Positions 26,646 through 35,658 of a stretch of 64,000 nt of DNA are shown here, piece by piece (the first letter of the stretch is position 1; each line of letters begins with the position of its first letter). The notes beneath the pieces were generated by a model. The model was not told where the DNA came from. It searched no databases and was given only the letters and a program-made list of their open reading frames with translations. A program made the position numbers and the translations under genes. The stretch comes from Neobacillus soli NBRC 102451 (GTDB lineage Bacteria; Bacillota; Bacilli; Bacillales; Cytobacillaceae): assembly GCF_001591665.1 (NCBI RefSeq), contig NZ_BCVI01000027.1, positions 1 to 64,000 of the forward strand, read 5' to 3'.

Positions 26646-27005
26646 TTATAATGCGAACTTGCTAACTTCTGCTTTTACTTGATCTAGAATTTTTTTACAT
26701 GAATTCACTAGTGAAGTTGGAAAGTGTTCGTCTTCGCCATACTCAACACCATGAGGATAATAATGTTTACCTAGCGCCGGTGTCATTAGTTGAATTGTCG
26801 CATTATTAGCACCAACATCACCTTCAGTGGCAAACCCGAAAATACGAAGGTAAAATACCCCTTCTTTTAATTCAAACTTGCGATCGTATGTAACACGTTC
26901 GTAGTCCCATTGCCCCTCGCGAACTAAACCATGGTCAAGCATGACTTCATCTAAACGGTTTAAGTCTGCTTTTAATTTCTCGATTTCCGTATTCTCAAAT
27001 TTCAT
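26646..27005 (-). CDS. YugN-like family protein (position of ylbA)
   Basis: A 119-residue soluble protein matching the YugN-like family (RLDEVMLDHGLVREGQWDYERVTYD near the N-terminus). It is alone on the minus strand between ctaG/DUF420 and ylbB, where B. subtilis has ylbA of similar length; assignment to ylbA is by position. The start is ATG at 27005 with TAGGAGG upstream. No biochemical role is known. Confidence 0.8.
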   Translation of the reverse strand: MKFENTEIEKLKADLNRLDEVMLDHGLVREGQWDYERVTYDRKFELKEGVFYLRIFGFATEGDVGANNATIQLMTPALGKHYYPHGVEYGEDEHFPTSLVNSCKKILDQVKAEVSKFAL

Positions 27006-27198
27006 ACTTAATTCCTCCTAAAAAAATGCCATGACCCCTATGTTTCCTATTTCGGTATTACAGCATGTATAATTCAATTTAATAATAGTTGAAAATGTTT
27101 CAACTTGCAACGAATACATTCAACGAATAAAACATTATCAAACGGAAATCCTATAGTAATGTTAACAGATACTAAAAAAAATTTGGGGGCAAGAAAAG

Positions 27199-27633
27199 AT
27201 GGAAAAAATCCGGGATATAATGACTGATAAGGTAGAGAGCTGTACACTATTGGATAATGTGTTTGAGGTTGCATTAAAAATGAAAGAATTAAATGTTGGG
27301 GCCATCCCGATTATTGATAAGGATAAACTAGTCGGGATGATAACCGACAGAGATATTGTTATCAGAGGTGTTGCTGAAAAACACCCCGGTTCATCAAAAG
27401 TCGAGGATATTATGAGTCATGACCTTATTACCGTTTCTCCAGATACCACTAGCAAGGAGGCAGCGAAGTTAATGGCTGAACATCAAATTCGTCGACTGCC
27501 TGTGGTTGAGAATGGTGAGTTAATAGGAATTGTATCGCTGGGGGATTTTGCTATTCGTGAATTAACAGATGACCAGGCCAAAGAAGCGCTGACGGAAATT
27601 TCTGAGCAGAACTATAACGGGGTGCAGCATTAA
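27199..27633 (+). CDS. ylbB: CBS-domain pair protein YlbB
   Basis: A 144-residue protein made almost only of two CBS motifs: residues 7-60 (IMTDKVESC to LVGMITDRDIVIRG) and 72-125 (IMSHDLITV to LIGIVSLGDFAIREL). Paired CBS domains bind adenine nucleotides and usually regulate a partner; here there is no catalytic domain attached. The start is ATG at 27199 after a G-rich ribosome binding site. It matches B. subtilis YlbB by size and position. Confidence 0.9.
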   Translation: MEKIRDIMTDKVESCTLLDNVFEVALKMKELNVGAIPIIDKDKLVGMITDRDIVIRGVAEKHPGSSKVEDIMSHDLITVSPDTTSKEAAKLMAEHQIRRLPVVENGELIGIVSLGDFAIRELTDDQAKEALTEISEQNYNGVQH

Positions 27634-27660
27634 AATGATTGTAAAAAAGAATACTTTGAC

Positions 27661-27692
27661 AAAACAGGTGCCATTTGTACCTGTTTTATTTA
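27661..27692 (+). terminator. Terminator after ylbB
   Basis: AAAACAGGT / ACCTGTTTT with a 9-base loop and a T-rich tail. Confidence 0.8.
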
Positions 27693-27806
27693 TTTAAGGT
27701 TAACTTATAGATATATTCGATAATGGCTATTACCATTCGTAATATATAGATGATATAATTATGTAATCTATACATATAATGATAGAAAAAGTAATAGAGA
27801 GGGTGA

Positions 27807-28886
27807 ATGCCTCTGCGAACACTAATTAGAATTCTTATCCTTTCAGCTGTTTTCTTAACGATTGGTTTTTATATTAATATAAACGATAATAATGAAAATA
27901 ATGGTCTGATTAAGAATAATAATACTTTAGAAATGAAACAAAGCTTACCACAAAATCCTGACATCAAGCCAAGTGAAAAAATTAGTTCGGAGAAACCGAA
28001 AGAAGGATTGGCTTTATTGATTGGAAAAAACGTATCTGTTTTAGAAAAAGAAATGGGATTGCCTGTGCGAATTGACGAGTCATTGTATGGCTATCAGTGG
28101 TATATATATAACCAGAATTATAAGAGCTATCTACAGGTGGGCGTAGAAAATAAACGTGTAGTGACAATTTATGCCATTGGAGGAAACCTGGATGTAGCAC
28201 CTTTTGAAATAGGTCAGCCTGTCGAGGAAATTTTTAATTCGCAATTCATTGATACGAATATAAACCTTGAATATAAGGGTAGTTCCTATCGCTTTGAATT
28301 GACAGATACCGATCTAAATCTTCGGCCAATGGTTCAATTAGGTGATATTTACGTCCAGCTCTACATAGATAAGTTTACAGGTAACCTTTCAAGTGTACGG
28401 TTTCTGAACGCTGAAACATTAATTAAACAACGCCCATATGAGCTTGTTTATAGTGGGGCCCTAATCGAAGCAACTGCTCCTAGTGAAGATTTTTGGAAAG
28501 AAGTTGAAGCAGGCACACAACAGGAGATATTTGATCTAACAAATGTTATACGGGTTCGAAATAAACTAGAGCCATTATTATGGGATGAGGATACAGCTAA
28601 AGCTGCGTTTGAGCATAGCAAAGATATGTCTGATAGCAATGATTTTTCCCATATATCTAAGAAATTTGGCGACCTTGCCGAACGATTAAAAACGGCCAAA
28701 GTCGTCTACCAGGCTGCCGGAGAGAATATTGCGGCAAATTATACCGATGGACCTGCGGTTGTTGAGGGATGGCTTAATAGTAAAAGCCACCGCGAGGCAC
28801 TTTTAAACGAGGACTTTTCGCATCTTGGTGTAGGGGTCTATCAAAAGTACTATACGCAAAACTTTATTCAAAAAATAGAGCAATGA
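27807..28886 (+). CDS. ylbC: Secreted CAP/SCP domain protein YlbC
   Basis: A 359-residue exported protein: N-terminal hydrophobic signal or anchor (residues 5-24), low-complexity Asn/Lys linker, a CAP-associated N-domain (about residues 72-225, starting LLIGKNVSVLEKEMG), and a C-terminal CAP/SCP-like domain (about 235-355) with LTNVIRVRNKLEPL, AFEHSKDM, FSHIS, AAGENIAA and WLNSKSHREALL motifs containing the conserved His and Glu. Sporulation-associated CAP proteins such as YlbC and YkwD share this layout; substrate unknown. The start is ATG at 27807; the GAGAGGG site is only a few bases upstream, so the exact start is uncertain. Confidence 0.88.
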   Translation: MPLRTLIRILILSAVFLTIGFYININDNNENNGLIKNNNTLEMKQSLPQNPDIKPSEKISSEKPKEGLALLIGKNVSVLEKEMGLPVRIDESLYGYQWYIYNQNYKSYLQVGVENKRVVTIYAIGGNLDVAPFEIGQPVEEIFNSQFIDTNINLEYKGSSYRFELTDTDLNLRPMVQLGDIYVQLYIDKFTGNLSSVRFLNAETLIKQRPYELVYSGALIEATAPSEDFWKEVEAGTQQEIFDLTNVIRVRNKLEPLLWDEDTAKAAFEHSKDMSDSNDFSHISKKFGDLAERLKTAKVVYQAAGENIAANYTDGPAVVEGWLNSKSHREALLNEDFSHLGVGVYQKYYTQNFIQKIEQ

Positions 28887-28923
28887 AAAAAGGTGACGAG
28901 CAGGGCAGTTCGTCACCTTTTTT
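28886..28923. terminator. Bidirectional terminator after ylbC
   Basis: A stem of 13-14 bp (AAAAAGGTGACGA with its complement) has an A tract on the left and T6 on the right. It serves ylbC and the convergent minus-strand gene. Confidence 0.88.
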
Positions 28924-29272
28924 CAATTTCATAATCACTAAATAAAAATTTGCTGCCTTCCCAGCTGCCGTAGACACGAATTATGTTCCCTGCAGTAAAA
29001 ATATCCTTTTCGAAAGTTTTAGTGATAGGGGTTACCTGTTTTGCTGTAATAAATTTTGTTGATGTCTGTAGTTGTAACGTTATGACATATATGTAACGGT
29101 GATAATAAAAACGTTGTTTTTCTTCGATAATATTTTTAATTTCACCTGTTAAAACGGCTTCATGTCTTACTTTACTAGCTGCATGCCATTTTGCATCCTG
29201 CTCCTTCATCTCTTTTCTTGTAAGCCAAAAAAAGTAAAGGCAGATGATTGGAATGACAATGGCGGTGACCAT
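28913..29272 (-). CDS. Membrane-anchored protein of unknown function (119 aa)
   Basis: A single N-terminal transmembrane helix (residues 3-17) is followed by a charged region and a beta-rich C-terminal domain ending GSWEGSKFLFSDYEIEKR. I do not recognise a named family. It lies 23 bases downstream of the thioesterase gene on the same strand and shares its transcript in all likelihood. No cysteine or catalytic motif is visible. Confidence 0.72.
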   Translation of the reverse strand: MVTAIVIPIICLYFFWLTRKEMKEQDAKWHAASKVRHEAVLTGEIKNIIEEKQRFYYHRYIYVITLQLQTSTKFITAKQVTPITKTFEKDIFTAGNIIRVYGSWEGSKFLFSDYEIEKR

Positions 29273-29295
29273 AGCTGATCAAACTCCTCCACCTT

Positions 29296-29778
29296 TTATT
29301 TATTTATTATAAAAAATGTTCCTGTCGCGTAAGCAATTTTCTTACCGTCACTTCGATACGCTTCACCTGAAATGACCATTGTTTTACTTCCTTGATGAAC
29401 GACTTCAGCTTTACAGCGGATTGCTTCCCCTGTTCCAGGAGCTATATAATGGATATTCAGTTGATTGGTTACAGCTCCACGACCCTCAGGGAGAAGATAA
29501 TTTGCCAAGGTCCCCATCGCGGTGTCAAGGACAGTAGCGGTTACCCCGCCATGGGCTATATTTAGATTATTATAAATAATAGGATGAGCGGGAATCGTGA
29601 TCTCACAAGAATTTTTGTCCAATTTTCTCTCCATGTGAAGGATTCCGTCAACAAAGGTACTATTTTTGCCCTGAAGCTTTCGTCCAGCCCCTTCTAAAAG
29701 GTAGGCAAGGGCATCTAAGTCTGCTTCTGTACCAATTTCCATGTATGTTTCTAATAATTGCCGCAACTCATTTTGCAT
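29296..29778 (-). CDS. PaaI-type hotdog-fold thioesterase
   Basis: A 160-residue acyl-CoA thioesterase-like protein. The hotdog signature NNLNIAHGGVTATVLDTAMG contains the conserved HGG and Asp, followed by VTNQLNIHYIAPGTGEAIRCKAEV, as in PaaI/YdiI-like enzymes. The substrate is not deducible. ATG at 29778 is preferred because AGAGGTC lies six bases upstream; the outer ATG at 29796 has no such site. It forms a two-gene minus-strand unit with the membrane-anchored protein gene. Confidence 0.88.
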   Translation of the reverse strand: MQNELRQLLETYMEIGTEADLDALAYLLEGAGRKLQGKNSTFVDGILHMERKLDKNSCEITIPAHPIIYNNLNIAHGGVTATVLDTAMGTLANYLLPEGRGAVTNQLNIHYIAPGTGEAIRCKAEVVHQGSKTMVISGEAYRSDGKKIAYATGTFFIINK

Positions 29779-29924
29779 ACTATTGACCTCTTTCATTTCT
29801 TTATCAAAGTTATCTTATCACTAACAAGCAAATTATTAAATATTTTCCTTTGCTTTAGATTTTCACCTTTATAGTTTCCTTACATATTGTATTATTGGCA
29901 GTAATATGGGCAGAGGTGAGAAAA

Positions 29925-30329
29925 ATGACGCAAAAAAAATTACACCCTTCCGTGATAAAGTTTAAAGAATTTGTTAAAAGCAATCCAAAAGTTATTCAAG
30001 AGGTACGGAAAGGAAAGGCTACCTGGCAGGAATTATATGAGGATTGGTACTTATTAGGCGAAGAGGATAAACGCTGGGAGACAATTGGAACTGATAATAG
30101 TACGGAAGCAGAAACAAACACCGAGTCCAAGAGTGATTGGATGGCCAATATAATGGGAATGGTTAAAAAGATGGACCCAAATCAAATGCAAAATCATATA
30201 AATAACTTAAGTCAGGCACTAGGAGCCATTCAAGGTGTTATTTCACAATTTCAAGGAACTAATGCTGGTGCGGGTCAAGTAAAGGCGCCAGAAGGTCCAA
30301 AAAATCCATTTATGTTTAGAAAAGACTAA
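29925..30329 (+). CDS. ylbD: YlbD-family putative spore coat protein
   Basis: A 134-residue hydrophilic protein starting MTQKKLHPSVIKFKEFV, with WQELYEDWYLLGEED near residue 40 and a Gln/Asn/Gly-rich C-terminal half (QMQNHINNLSQALGAIQG). This is the YlbD coat protein family, linked to the spore coat in B. subtilis. The start is ATG at 29925 with GAGGTGAG upstream. ylbE follows after 24 bases, suggesting a two-gene unit. Confidence 0.88.
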   Translation: MTQKKLHPSVIKFKEFVKSNPKVIQEVRKGKATWQELYEDWYLLGEEDKRWETIGTDNSTEAETNTESKSDWMANIMGMVKKMDPNQMQNHINNLSQALGAIQGVISQFQGTNAGAGQVKAPEGPKNPFMFRKD

Positions 30330-30353
30330 GAAGGGAAAGGAACTATAAAACAA

Positions 30354-30593
30354 ATGCGAAGAGATGTACTTGAATATATAGAGCGACAAAAGGATTTAAA
30401 GCAATTTCTTAGAGACCAGCCTATCTGGTATCGAAAATTATCAAGAAATCCCTATGATTTGCAGTCACTTGAAATTGAGTCCCTCCGCTATTATAAAAAG
30501 ACGATTCCTGATAAAGTTGATAAGTTTACCAATAGTGTTCAAATGGCATCAATGATGTATCAGATGTTTCAGACGATGAAAACCCAAAATTAA
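30354..30593 (+). CDS. ylbE: YlbE-like protein
   Basis: A 79-residue soluble helical protein with PIWYRKLSRNPYDLQSLEIES in its centre, typical of YlbE. It directly follows ylbD, as in B. subtilis. Function is unknown; context suggests a sporulation role. Confidence 0.88.
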   Translation: MRRDVLEYIERQKDLKQFLRDQPIWYRKLSRNPYDLQSLEIESLRYYKKTIPDKVDKFTNSVQMASMMYQMFQTMKTQN

Positions 30594-30594
30594 C

Positions 30595-30628
30595 AAAGGC
30601 TGCATCAATATTGCTGCGGCCTTTTTTT
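30595..30628 (+). terminator. Terminator after ylbDE
   Basis: A 9-bp stem AAAGGCTGC / GCGGCCTTT (one T-G pair) with a 12-base loop and T7 tail. Confidence 0.75.
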
Positions 30629-30696
30629 GTCGTAATTTTATTAGACTAAAAAATAAAAAGGAGGTGAACAATACAAGCAAAGAAGGAGTGATTGGA

Positions 30697-31053
30697 ATGA
30701 AAAAGCGTCTTCCGCACTTAGTCCTCAGCATTTTATTGTTTGGAATCCTTTCTGGATATGATAATTCAAAAGCAATTCCTTCGCTATATGTTCAACATGA
30801 AATAAAAGGAAATAATCTATTCATTGAGTGTATCGTTACAGGGATAAGCTTCCGTGAATCAGATCAAACAAAGCAAAAAATCGGTAAGTTGGTTGTTTTT
30901 ATTGATGGAGAAAAAAGTACAGAGGTTACCTCAGCAGCATTAATTATTAAAGGTCTTTCGCAGGGCAGCCATAAGGTAAAAATAGTAGTTGTCGACTTAA
31001 AAGATGAACCGTACGGATTAGCTAATGAATTTATGGTAAATATCCCTAGATAA
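30697..31053 (+). CDS. Exported protein of unknown function with altered lipobox
   Basis: A 118-residue protein with a clear N-terminal signal: basic MKKR, then a hydrophobic core to LFGILSGYDNSKA. The remainder is a beta-rich domain of about 90 residues with an FIDGEKSTEV segment. The signal looks like a lipoprotein signal in which the lipobox Cys (LSGC) is Tyr (TAT instead of TGT, one base different), so as written it cannot be lipidated. ATG at 30697 has AAGGAG eight bases upstream. The next gene, ylbF, starts 60 bases downstream. I do not recognise the family. Confidence 0.7.
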   Translation: MKKRLPHLVLSILLFGILSGYDNSKAIPSLYVQHEIKGNNLFIECIVTGISFRESDQTKQKIGKLVVFIDGEKSTEVTSAALIIKGLSQGSHKVKIVVVDLKDEPYGLANEFMVNIPR

Positions 31054-31113
31054 AAGGAAATTTTCGCATTACTTACGCTTTCATGTTAAAATGTTTTTGG
31101 AGGTGGGCGTAAA

Positions 31114-31557
31114 GTGCTTGCTACATTAGAGAGAATTGAATTATTGGAACATGCTGAGGAGTTAGCAAAGATGGTTTTAGAATCTGATATTGCTGAACAA
31201 TATCAGATTTGTTTATATAAATTACAAAATAACCGGGAGGCACAGCGGAAAATAAACCGATTTGTCAGCCTAAAGGAATTATATGATGAGGCGCAGCGAT
31301 TCGGTAAATACCATCCCGATTATAAAAGGGTTATGACTCAAATCCGCGAGTATAAAAGGGAAATGGACTTGGATCCGCTCGTGGCTGAGTTTAAATTAGT
31401 AGAAAATGATTTGCAAGACCTTTTAGATGCAATTAGCATCATCGTAGGCGGTGCAGTCTCTGAACATATAAAGGTGCCAACAGGCAACCAGTTTTTCGAA
31501 ACGAAATCCAGCCACGGTGCCGGCTGTGGGAGCGGAGGCAGCTGCGGCTGCGGCTGA
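31114..31557 (+). CDS. ylbF: YlbF/RicF, Fe-S RicAFT complex subunit
   Basis: A 147-residue helical YlbF/YmcA-family protein. The helical domain includes RFGKYHPDYKRVMTQIREYKRE, and the C-terminal tail GAGCGSGGSCGCG carries three Cys used in [4Fe-4S] binding. In B. subtilis RicF (YlbF) works with RicA and RicT to assist RNase Y-dependent mRNA maturation and to promote sporulation, competence and biofilm formation. GTG at 31114 follows TTGGAGGTGGG. The C-terminal Cys motif is intact here. Confidence 0.94.
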   Translation: MLATLERIELLEHAEELAKMVLESDIAEQYQICLYKLQNNREAQRKINRFVSLKELYDEAQRFGKYHPDYKRVMTQIREYKREMDLDPLVAEFKLVENDLQDLLDAISIIVGGAVSEHIKVPTGNQFFETKSSHGAGCGSGGSCGCG

Positions 31558-31660
31558 AAAGTCAATCAGCTGTGAAAAATAGCAAAGATTGAATTGAAAT
31601 AAAACGTTTAAATATGCTAGAATTATGTAAAATGCTGGTTTTGTTGAAGGGGAAAAAAGT

Positions 31661-31936
31661 ATGTTTGTTCAAAGACAAGGATTGGTTGTTTGGCTTTACT
31701 CATTAAAACAAGCTAAAATGCTAAGGCGCTTCGGAAATGTACATTACGTCTCCAAAAAGTTGAAATATGTGGTTTTATATTGTAATCAAGAAGAAGTAGA
31801 AGGAATTATGGAAAAGTTAAATTCCTTTTCCTTTGTAAAAAAAGTAGAACCTTCGTATAAGCCATTCTTAAGAATGGAATTTGAGAATTCAGCACCAGAT
31901 AAAGCGAAGGAATATGATTATAAAATGGGTATTTAA
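31661..31936 (+). CDS. ylbG: YlbG family protein (UPF0298)
   Basis: A 91-residue protein of UPF0298: [20 protein letters not shown] at the N-terminus and [15 protein letters not shown] in the middle. It follows ylbF by about 100 bases, as in B. subtilis, and ends at a terminator. Its function is unknown. Confidence 0.92.
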   Translation: MFVQRQGLVVWLYSLKQAKMLRRFGNVHYVSKKLKYVVLYCNQEEVEGIMEKLNSFSFVKKVEPSYKPFLRMEFENSAPDKAKEYDYKMGI

Positions 31937-31938
31937 AT

Positions 31939-31977
31939 AAAAGGTGTGGGCTTAATTAAACGGCCCGCACCTTTTAT
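31939..31977 (+). terminator. Terminator after ylbG
   Basis: A 13-bp stem AAAAGGTGTGGGC / GCCCGCACCTTTT with one wobble pair and a T-rich tail. Confidence 0.85.
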
Positions 31978-32023
31978 TATTGTAATGGTTCACTTTGTAC
32001 GATCTTTTGAAAAAAGTAAAAAT

Positions 32024-32054
32024 AAAAAAAACCCTGCAGAATTTTCTGCAGGGT
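32024..32054 (-). terminator. Terminator of csfG on the minus strand
   Basis: An 11-bp repeat ACCCTGCAGAA / TTCTGCAGGGT with a 2-base gap; A7 on the plus strand (32024-32030) gives the U tract on the minus strand. Confidence 0.8.
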
Positions 32055-32172
32055 CCTTCCACATCCTCATAAAGGATAGAAGGCAAAGGGAGAGGAGAAA
32101 CCGGAGGAAGAACTTATGGGGAAACGTAAGTCTTCTCCGCGGTTGGCAACAACATCCTCGAATTGATGTTGT
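32024..32172 (-). ncRNA. csfG: CsfG sporulation small RNA (region also known as ylbH leader)
   Basis: The ylbG-ylbH gap of endospore formers encodes CsfG, a forespore small RNA under sigma-F/sigma-G control; this is known from the literature, as is the older name ylbH leader for the conserved motif. Here the minus strand shows all expected parts: a sigma-F-like promoter (32179-32207), an RNA of about 150 bases, a pyrimidine-rich stretch (purine-rich on the plus strand, 32081-32112), two copies of GAGGATGT (plus-strand ACATCCTC at 32061-32068 and 32152-32159), and an 11-bp hairpin followed by T7 (32024-32054). The exact 5' end is inferred. Confidence 0.7.
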
Positions 32173-32178
32173 TAATTA

Positions 32179-32207
32179 CATTATTTCCACAACCCAAAAG
32201 CTTATAC
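32179..32207 (-). promoter_or_regulatory. Sigma-F-type promoter of csfG
   Basis: Read on the minus strand, GTATA (32203-32207) is followed after 14 bases by GGAAATAATG (32179-32188). The latter matches the sigma-F -10 pattern GGNRANANTR at every position. It points toward the csfG RNA. Confidence 0.6.
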
Positions 32208-32349
32208 GTGTTTTAAATAAATTTTCCAATCTTGCTGTAAATATTGCATAATATCTAAAGAAACTTATTATTGATTTGTCTGCATTTTGTCATTTATGAT
32301 AGGATGGATAAAGAAAATTGATTTCTGACAAAAATGTGGTGATATTGTA

Positions 32350-33406
<1,057 letters not shown>

Positions 33407-33413
33407 CACAGTT

Positions 33414-33449
33414 AAAAGGAGCTAGGCATTTGTGCTTAGCTCCTTTTTA
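33414..33449. terminator. Bidirectional terminator between coaD and ylbJ
   Basis: A perfect 11-bp stem base AAAAGGAGCTA / TAGCTCCTTTT extends inward with GCA/TGC; A and T tracts lie on the outer sides. Confidence 0.88.
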
Positions 33450-34650
33450 AGCGAGAAAACAAGATAAGTGCATACAAGAAGAGCGAGAGGATTGTGATGA
33501 TTGGTCCAACCTCAATCATTTGATGGTAAAGATGATTTGCCCATGACCCGTCTTCAAAGAAACCAACCGGCAATGCGTTAGAGGGCTCCTCCTTACTATG
33601 AAATCGTACATAAATTGGTTTCCACAAAATGAGCGCAAAAAAACTCGCAAAAACACCGTGAATGATTCTTGCCATAAAAAAGGGCTTAAACCTGATATCT
33701 GTTTGCGCAAGAATGCTGGCAACCTGTGCTTGGACACTGAAACCGCTAAAAGCCAGAATGAAGCTGGTAATCATTGCTTTTTGCATAAGAGAGGCATTTG
33801 TGACCTGACTAGTCAGATCACTTCCTAAGGTAATTTCAAATAACCCGGAAATCAATGGAATACTAAGCATTTCAGGAAACGTTATGGAGGAGAATAGCGT
33901 TTCTACGACTTTTGCAAGACCAGCGGTAATATGTAAATGAAAAAGAATTTTGTTCACTACAGAAAAAAGAATAATGAATCCCCCAACCATTAATAATGTT
34001 TGAATCGAGGAATTAACGGCATCACCAAGGAGTTTGCCGATGGGCCTATTGTCTCTGATCCTTGTTTGGTGCAGAGCCGATAGGGCAGCACGAATTTTGA
34101 ACCTTTTTCTTTGTTCCGTTTTTTTATCGTTTGTTTCATTTCCATAAAAGCGCATGAATATGCCGACACAAATATTCCCGAAATAATGGGCCATTGCAAG
34201 GAGAATCCCTAGTTGAGGATTATGGAAAAAGCCTACTGCCACTGCTCCAAAGATAAATAATGGATTAGAGGAATTGGTAAAAGAAACAAGCCTTTCTGCC
34301 TCAATTTGTGTTAAGTGGCCTTCTTGGCGTAATCTTGCCGTGAATTTTGCTCCGGCAGGAAATCCGGAGGCCATTCCCATTGCCCAAACAAATCCGCCTA
34401 CCCCAGGCACCTTAAACAGCGGCCTCATAAGCGGTTCCAATAGTACACCAATAAAGGTAACAACCCCGAAGCCAATTAACATTTCAGAAACAATAAAAAA
34501 AGGTAACAGGGAAGGAAAAACAATTTCCCACCACATCTCAAGACCTCGAGTAGAGGCATCTAATGATTCTTTGGGAAAAGAAATAAGGGAGGCTGCTAAA
34601 ATAGTGACGGATATAGATAAAAAGAGTGTTTTTAGTTTTGACCGAAACAA
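33436..34650 (-). CDS. ylbJ: Sporulation integral membrane protein YlbJ
   Basis: A 404-residue membrane protein with about eight to ten helices containing two nucleoside-recognition (Gate) domains, as in SpoIIIM-like YlbJ. Segments such as WWEIVFPSLLPFFIVSEML and GMASGFPAGAKFTARLRQEG are typical. B. subtilis YlbJ is a sigma-E sporulation gene product needed for heat-resistant spores. The start is ATG at 34650 with GGAGGCC upstream. It is divergent from ylbK across about 220 bases. Confidence 0.92.
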   Translation of the reverse strand: MFRSKLKTLFLSISVTILAASLISFPKESLDASTRGLEMWWEIVFPSLLPFFIVSEMLIGFGVVTFIGVLLEPLMRPLFKVPGVGGFVWAMGMASGFPAGAKFTARLRQEGHLTQIEAERLVSFTNSSNPLFIFGAVAVGFFHNPQLGILLAMAHYFGNICVGIFMRFYGNETNDKKTEQRKRFKIRAALSALHQTRIRDNRPIGKLLGDAVNSSIQTLLMVGGFIILFSVVNKILFHLHITAGLAKVVETLFSSITFPEMLSIPLISGLFEITLGSDLTSQVTNASLMQKAMITSFILAFSGFSVQAQVASILAQTDIRFKPFFMARIIHGVFASFFALILWKPIYVRFHSKEEPSNALPVGFFEDGSWANHLYHQMIEVGPIITILSLFLYALILFSRLKRS

Positions 34651-34873
34651 CGAAGAGGCCTCCTTCCGATGAGTTTGCTCAAATTGTGCAATTTAAATAG
34701 TTGAATGATAAAATAGAAATTATCTTTTGAATCTTACTAATACCCTGTCTAGTTTCGGCTACTCTACTTGTCCTCATATAACACAAATATACTCATAGAA
34801 CGTTAATTTAGACCATAAGATTGAACAAGACACAAGGTTCTGGTTCATTTATTAATAGGAGGTCTGCGCTGTT

Positions 34874-35653
34874 ATGGAGCACCCTAAAATAGGTTTGGCA
34901 CTTGGTTCGGGCGGTGCCCGCGGGTTTGCTCATTTAGGTGTTATTAAAGCATTAAGTGATGCTGGTATTCCGATTCATCTAATAGCCGGCAGCAGCATGG
35001 GGGCACTAGTGGGTAGTTTTTATGGGGCGGGCATTGACTTGGATCGCTTATATAAATTATCAACTGCATTTAAAAGGAAATACTTTTTAGATTTTACTGT
35101 TCCGAAAATGGGTTTTATCTCAGGTAAGAAAGTGAAGGATTTTATAAGGGTTTTTACCCATGGGAAAAATATTGAGGATCTATCCATCCCTATAGGAATT
35201 GTCGCGACTGACCTATTGACAGGTGAAAAAGTCATTTTCAAGCAAGGGCCAGTCGCAGAAGCCGTTAGAGCAAGCATCTCAATTCCGGGGATTTTTGTGC
35301 CGGAAAAATATATGGGAAGAATCCTTATCGATGGTGGTGTAACTGACCGTGTTCCAGTATCTGTCGCGAAAGAAATGGGCGCAGATATTGTTATTGCGGT
35401 CGATGTTTCAATGGTGAAACGAAATGCAGAAATTAGTTCTATTTATGATGTCATCATGCAAAGCATTGACATTATGCAAACGGAAATCGTCAACAGCAGG
35501 GAGATTACTGCCGACGTGATGATTCGGCCTCCTGTTGAAAATTATAGTTCTCGAGCTTTTACGAATATTGAAGAAATTATCAATATTGGTGTCGAGGAAA
35601 CAAATAGACATCTTAAGCAAATTGAAACAGTTATTGAACAGTGGAAGGGGTAA
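34874..35653 (+). CDS. ylbK: Patatin-like phospholipase family protein YlbK
   Basis: A 259-residue RssA/patatin-like protein. The oxyanion GSGGARG (residues 12-18), nucleophile G39-S-S41-M-G and the Asp153 of DGG (Ser/Asp dyad) are all present, so it should be an active acyl hydrolase. No signal peptide. The start is ATG at 34874 after AATAGGAGGTC. ylbL starts six bases after its stop. Confidence 0.92.
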   Translation: MEHPKIGLALGSGGARGFAHLGVIKALSDAGIPIHLIAGSSMGALVGSFYGAGIDLDRLYKLSTAFKRKYFLDFTVPKMGFISGKKVKDFIRVFTHGKNIEDLSIPIGIVATDLLTGEKVIFKQGPVAEAVRASISIPGIFVPEKYMGRILIDGGVTDRVPVSVAKEMGADIVIAVDVSMVKRNAEISSIYDVIMQSIDIMQTEIVNSREITADVMIRPPVENYSSRAFTNIEEIINIGVEETNRHLKQIETVIEQWKG

Positions 35654-35658
35654 CTTGA

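Noticed and set aside
31946..32251. 101-aa plus-strand ORF in the ylbG-rsmD gap
   Set aside because: It is antisense to the csfG RNA, crosses the csfG terminator, has no ribosome binding site and a composition unlike the neighbouring proteins.
33598..33828. 76-aa plus-strand ORF antisense to ylbJ
   Set aside because: Shadow of the YlbJ membrane protein, no start signal.
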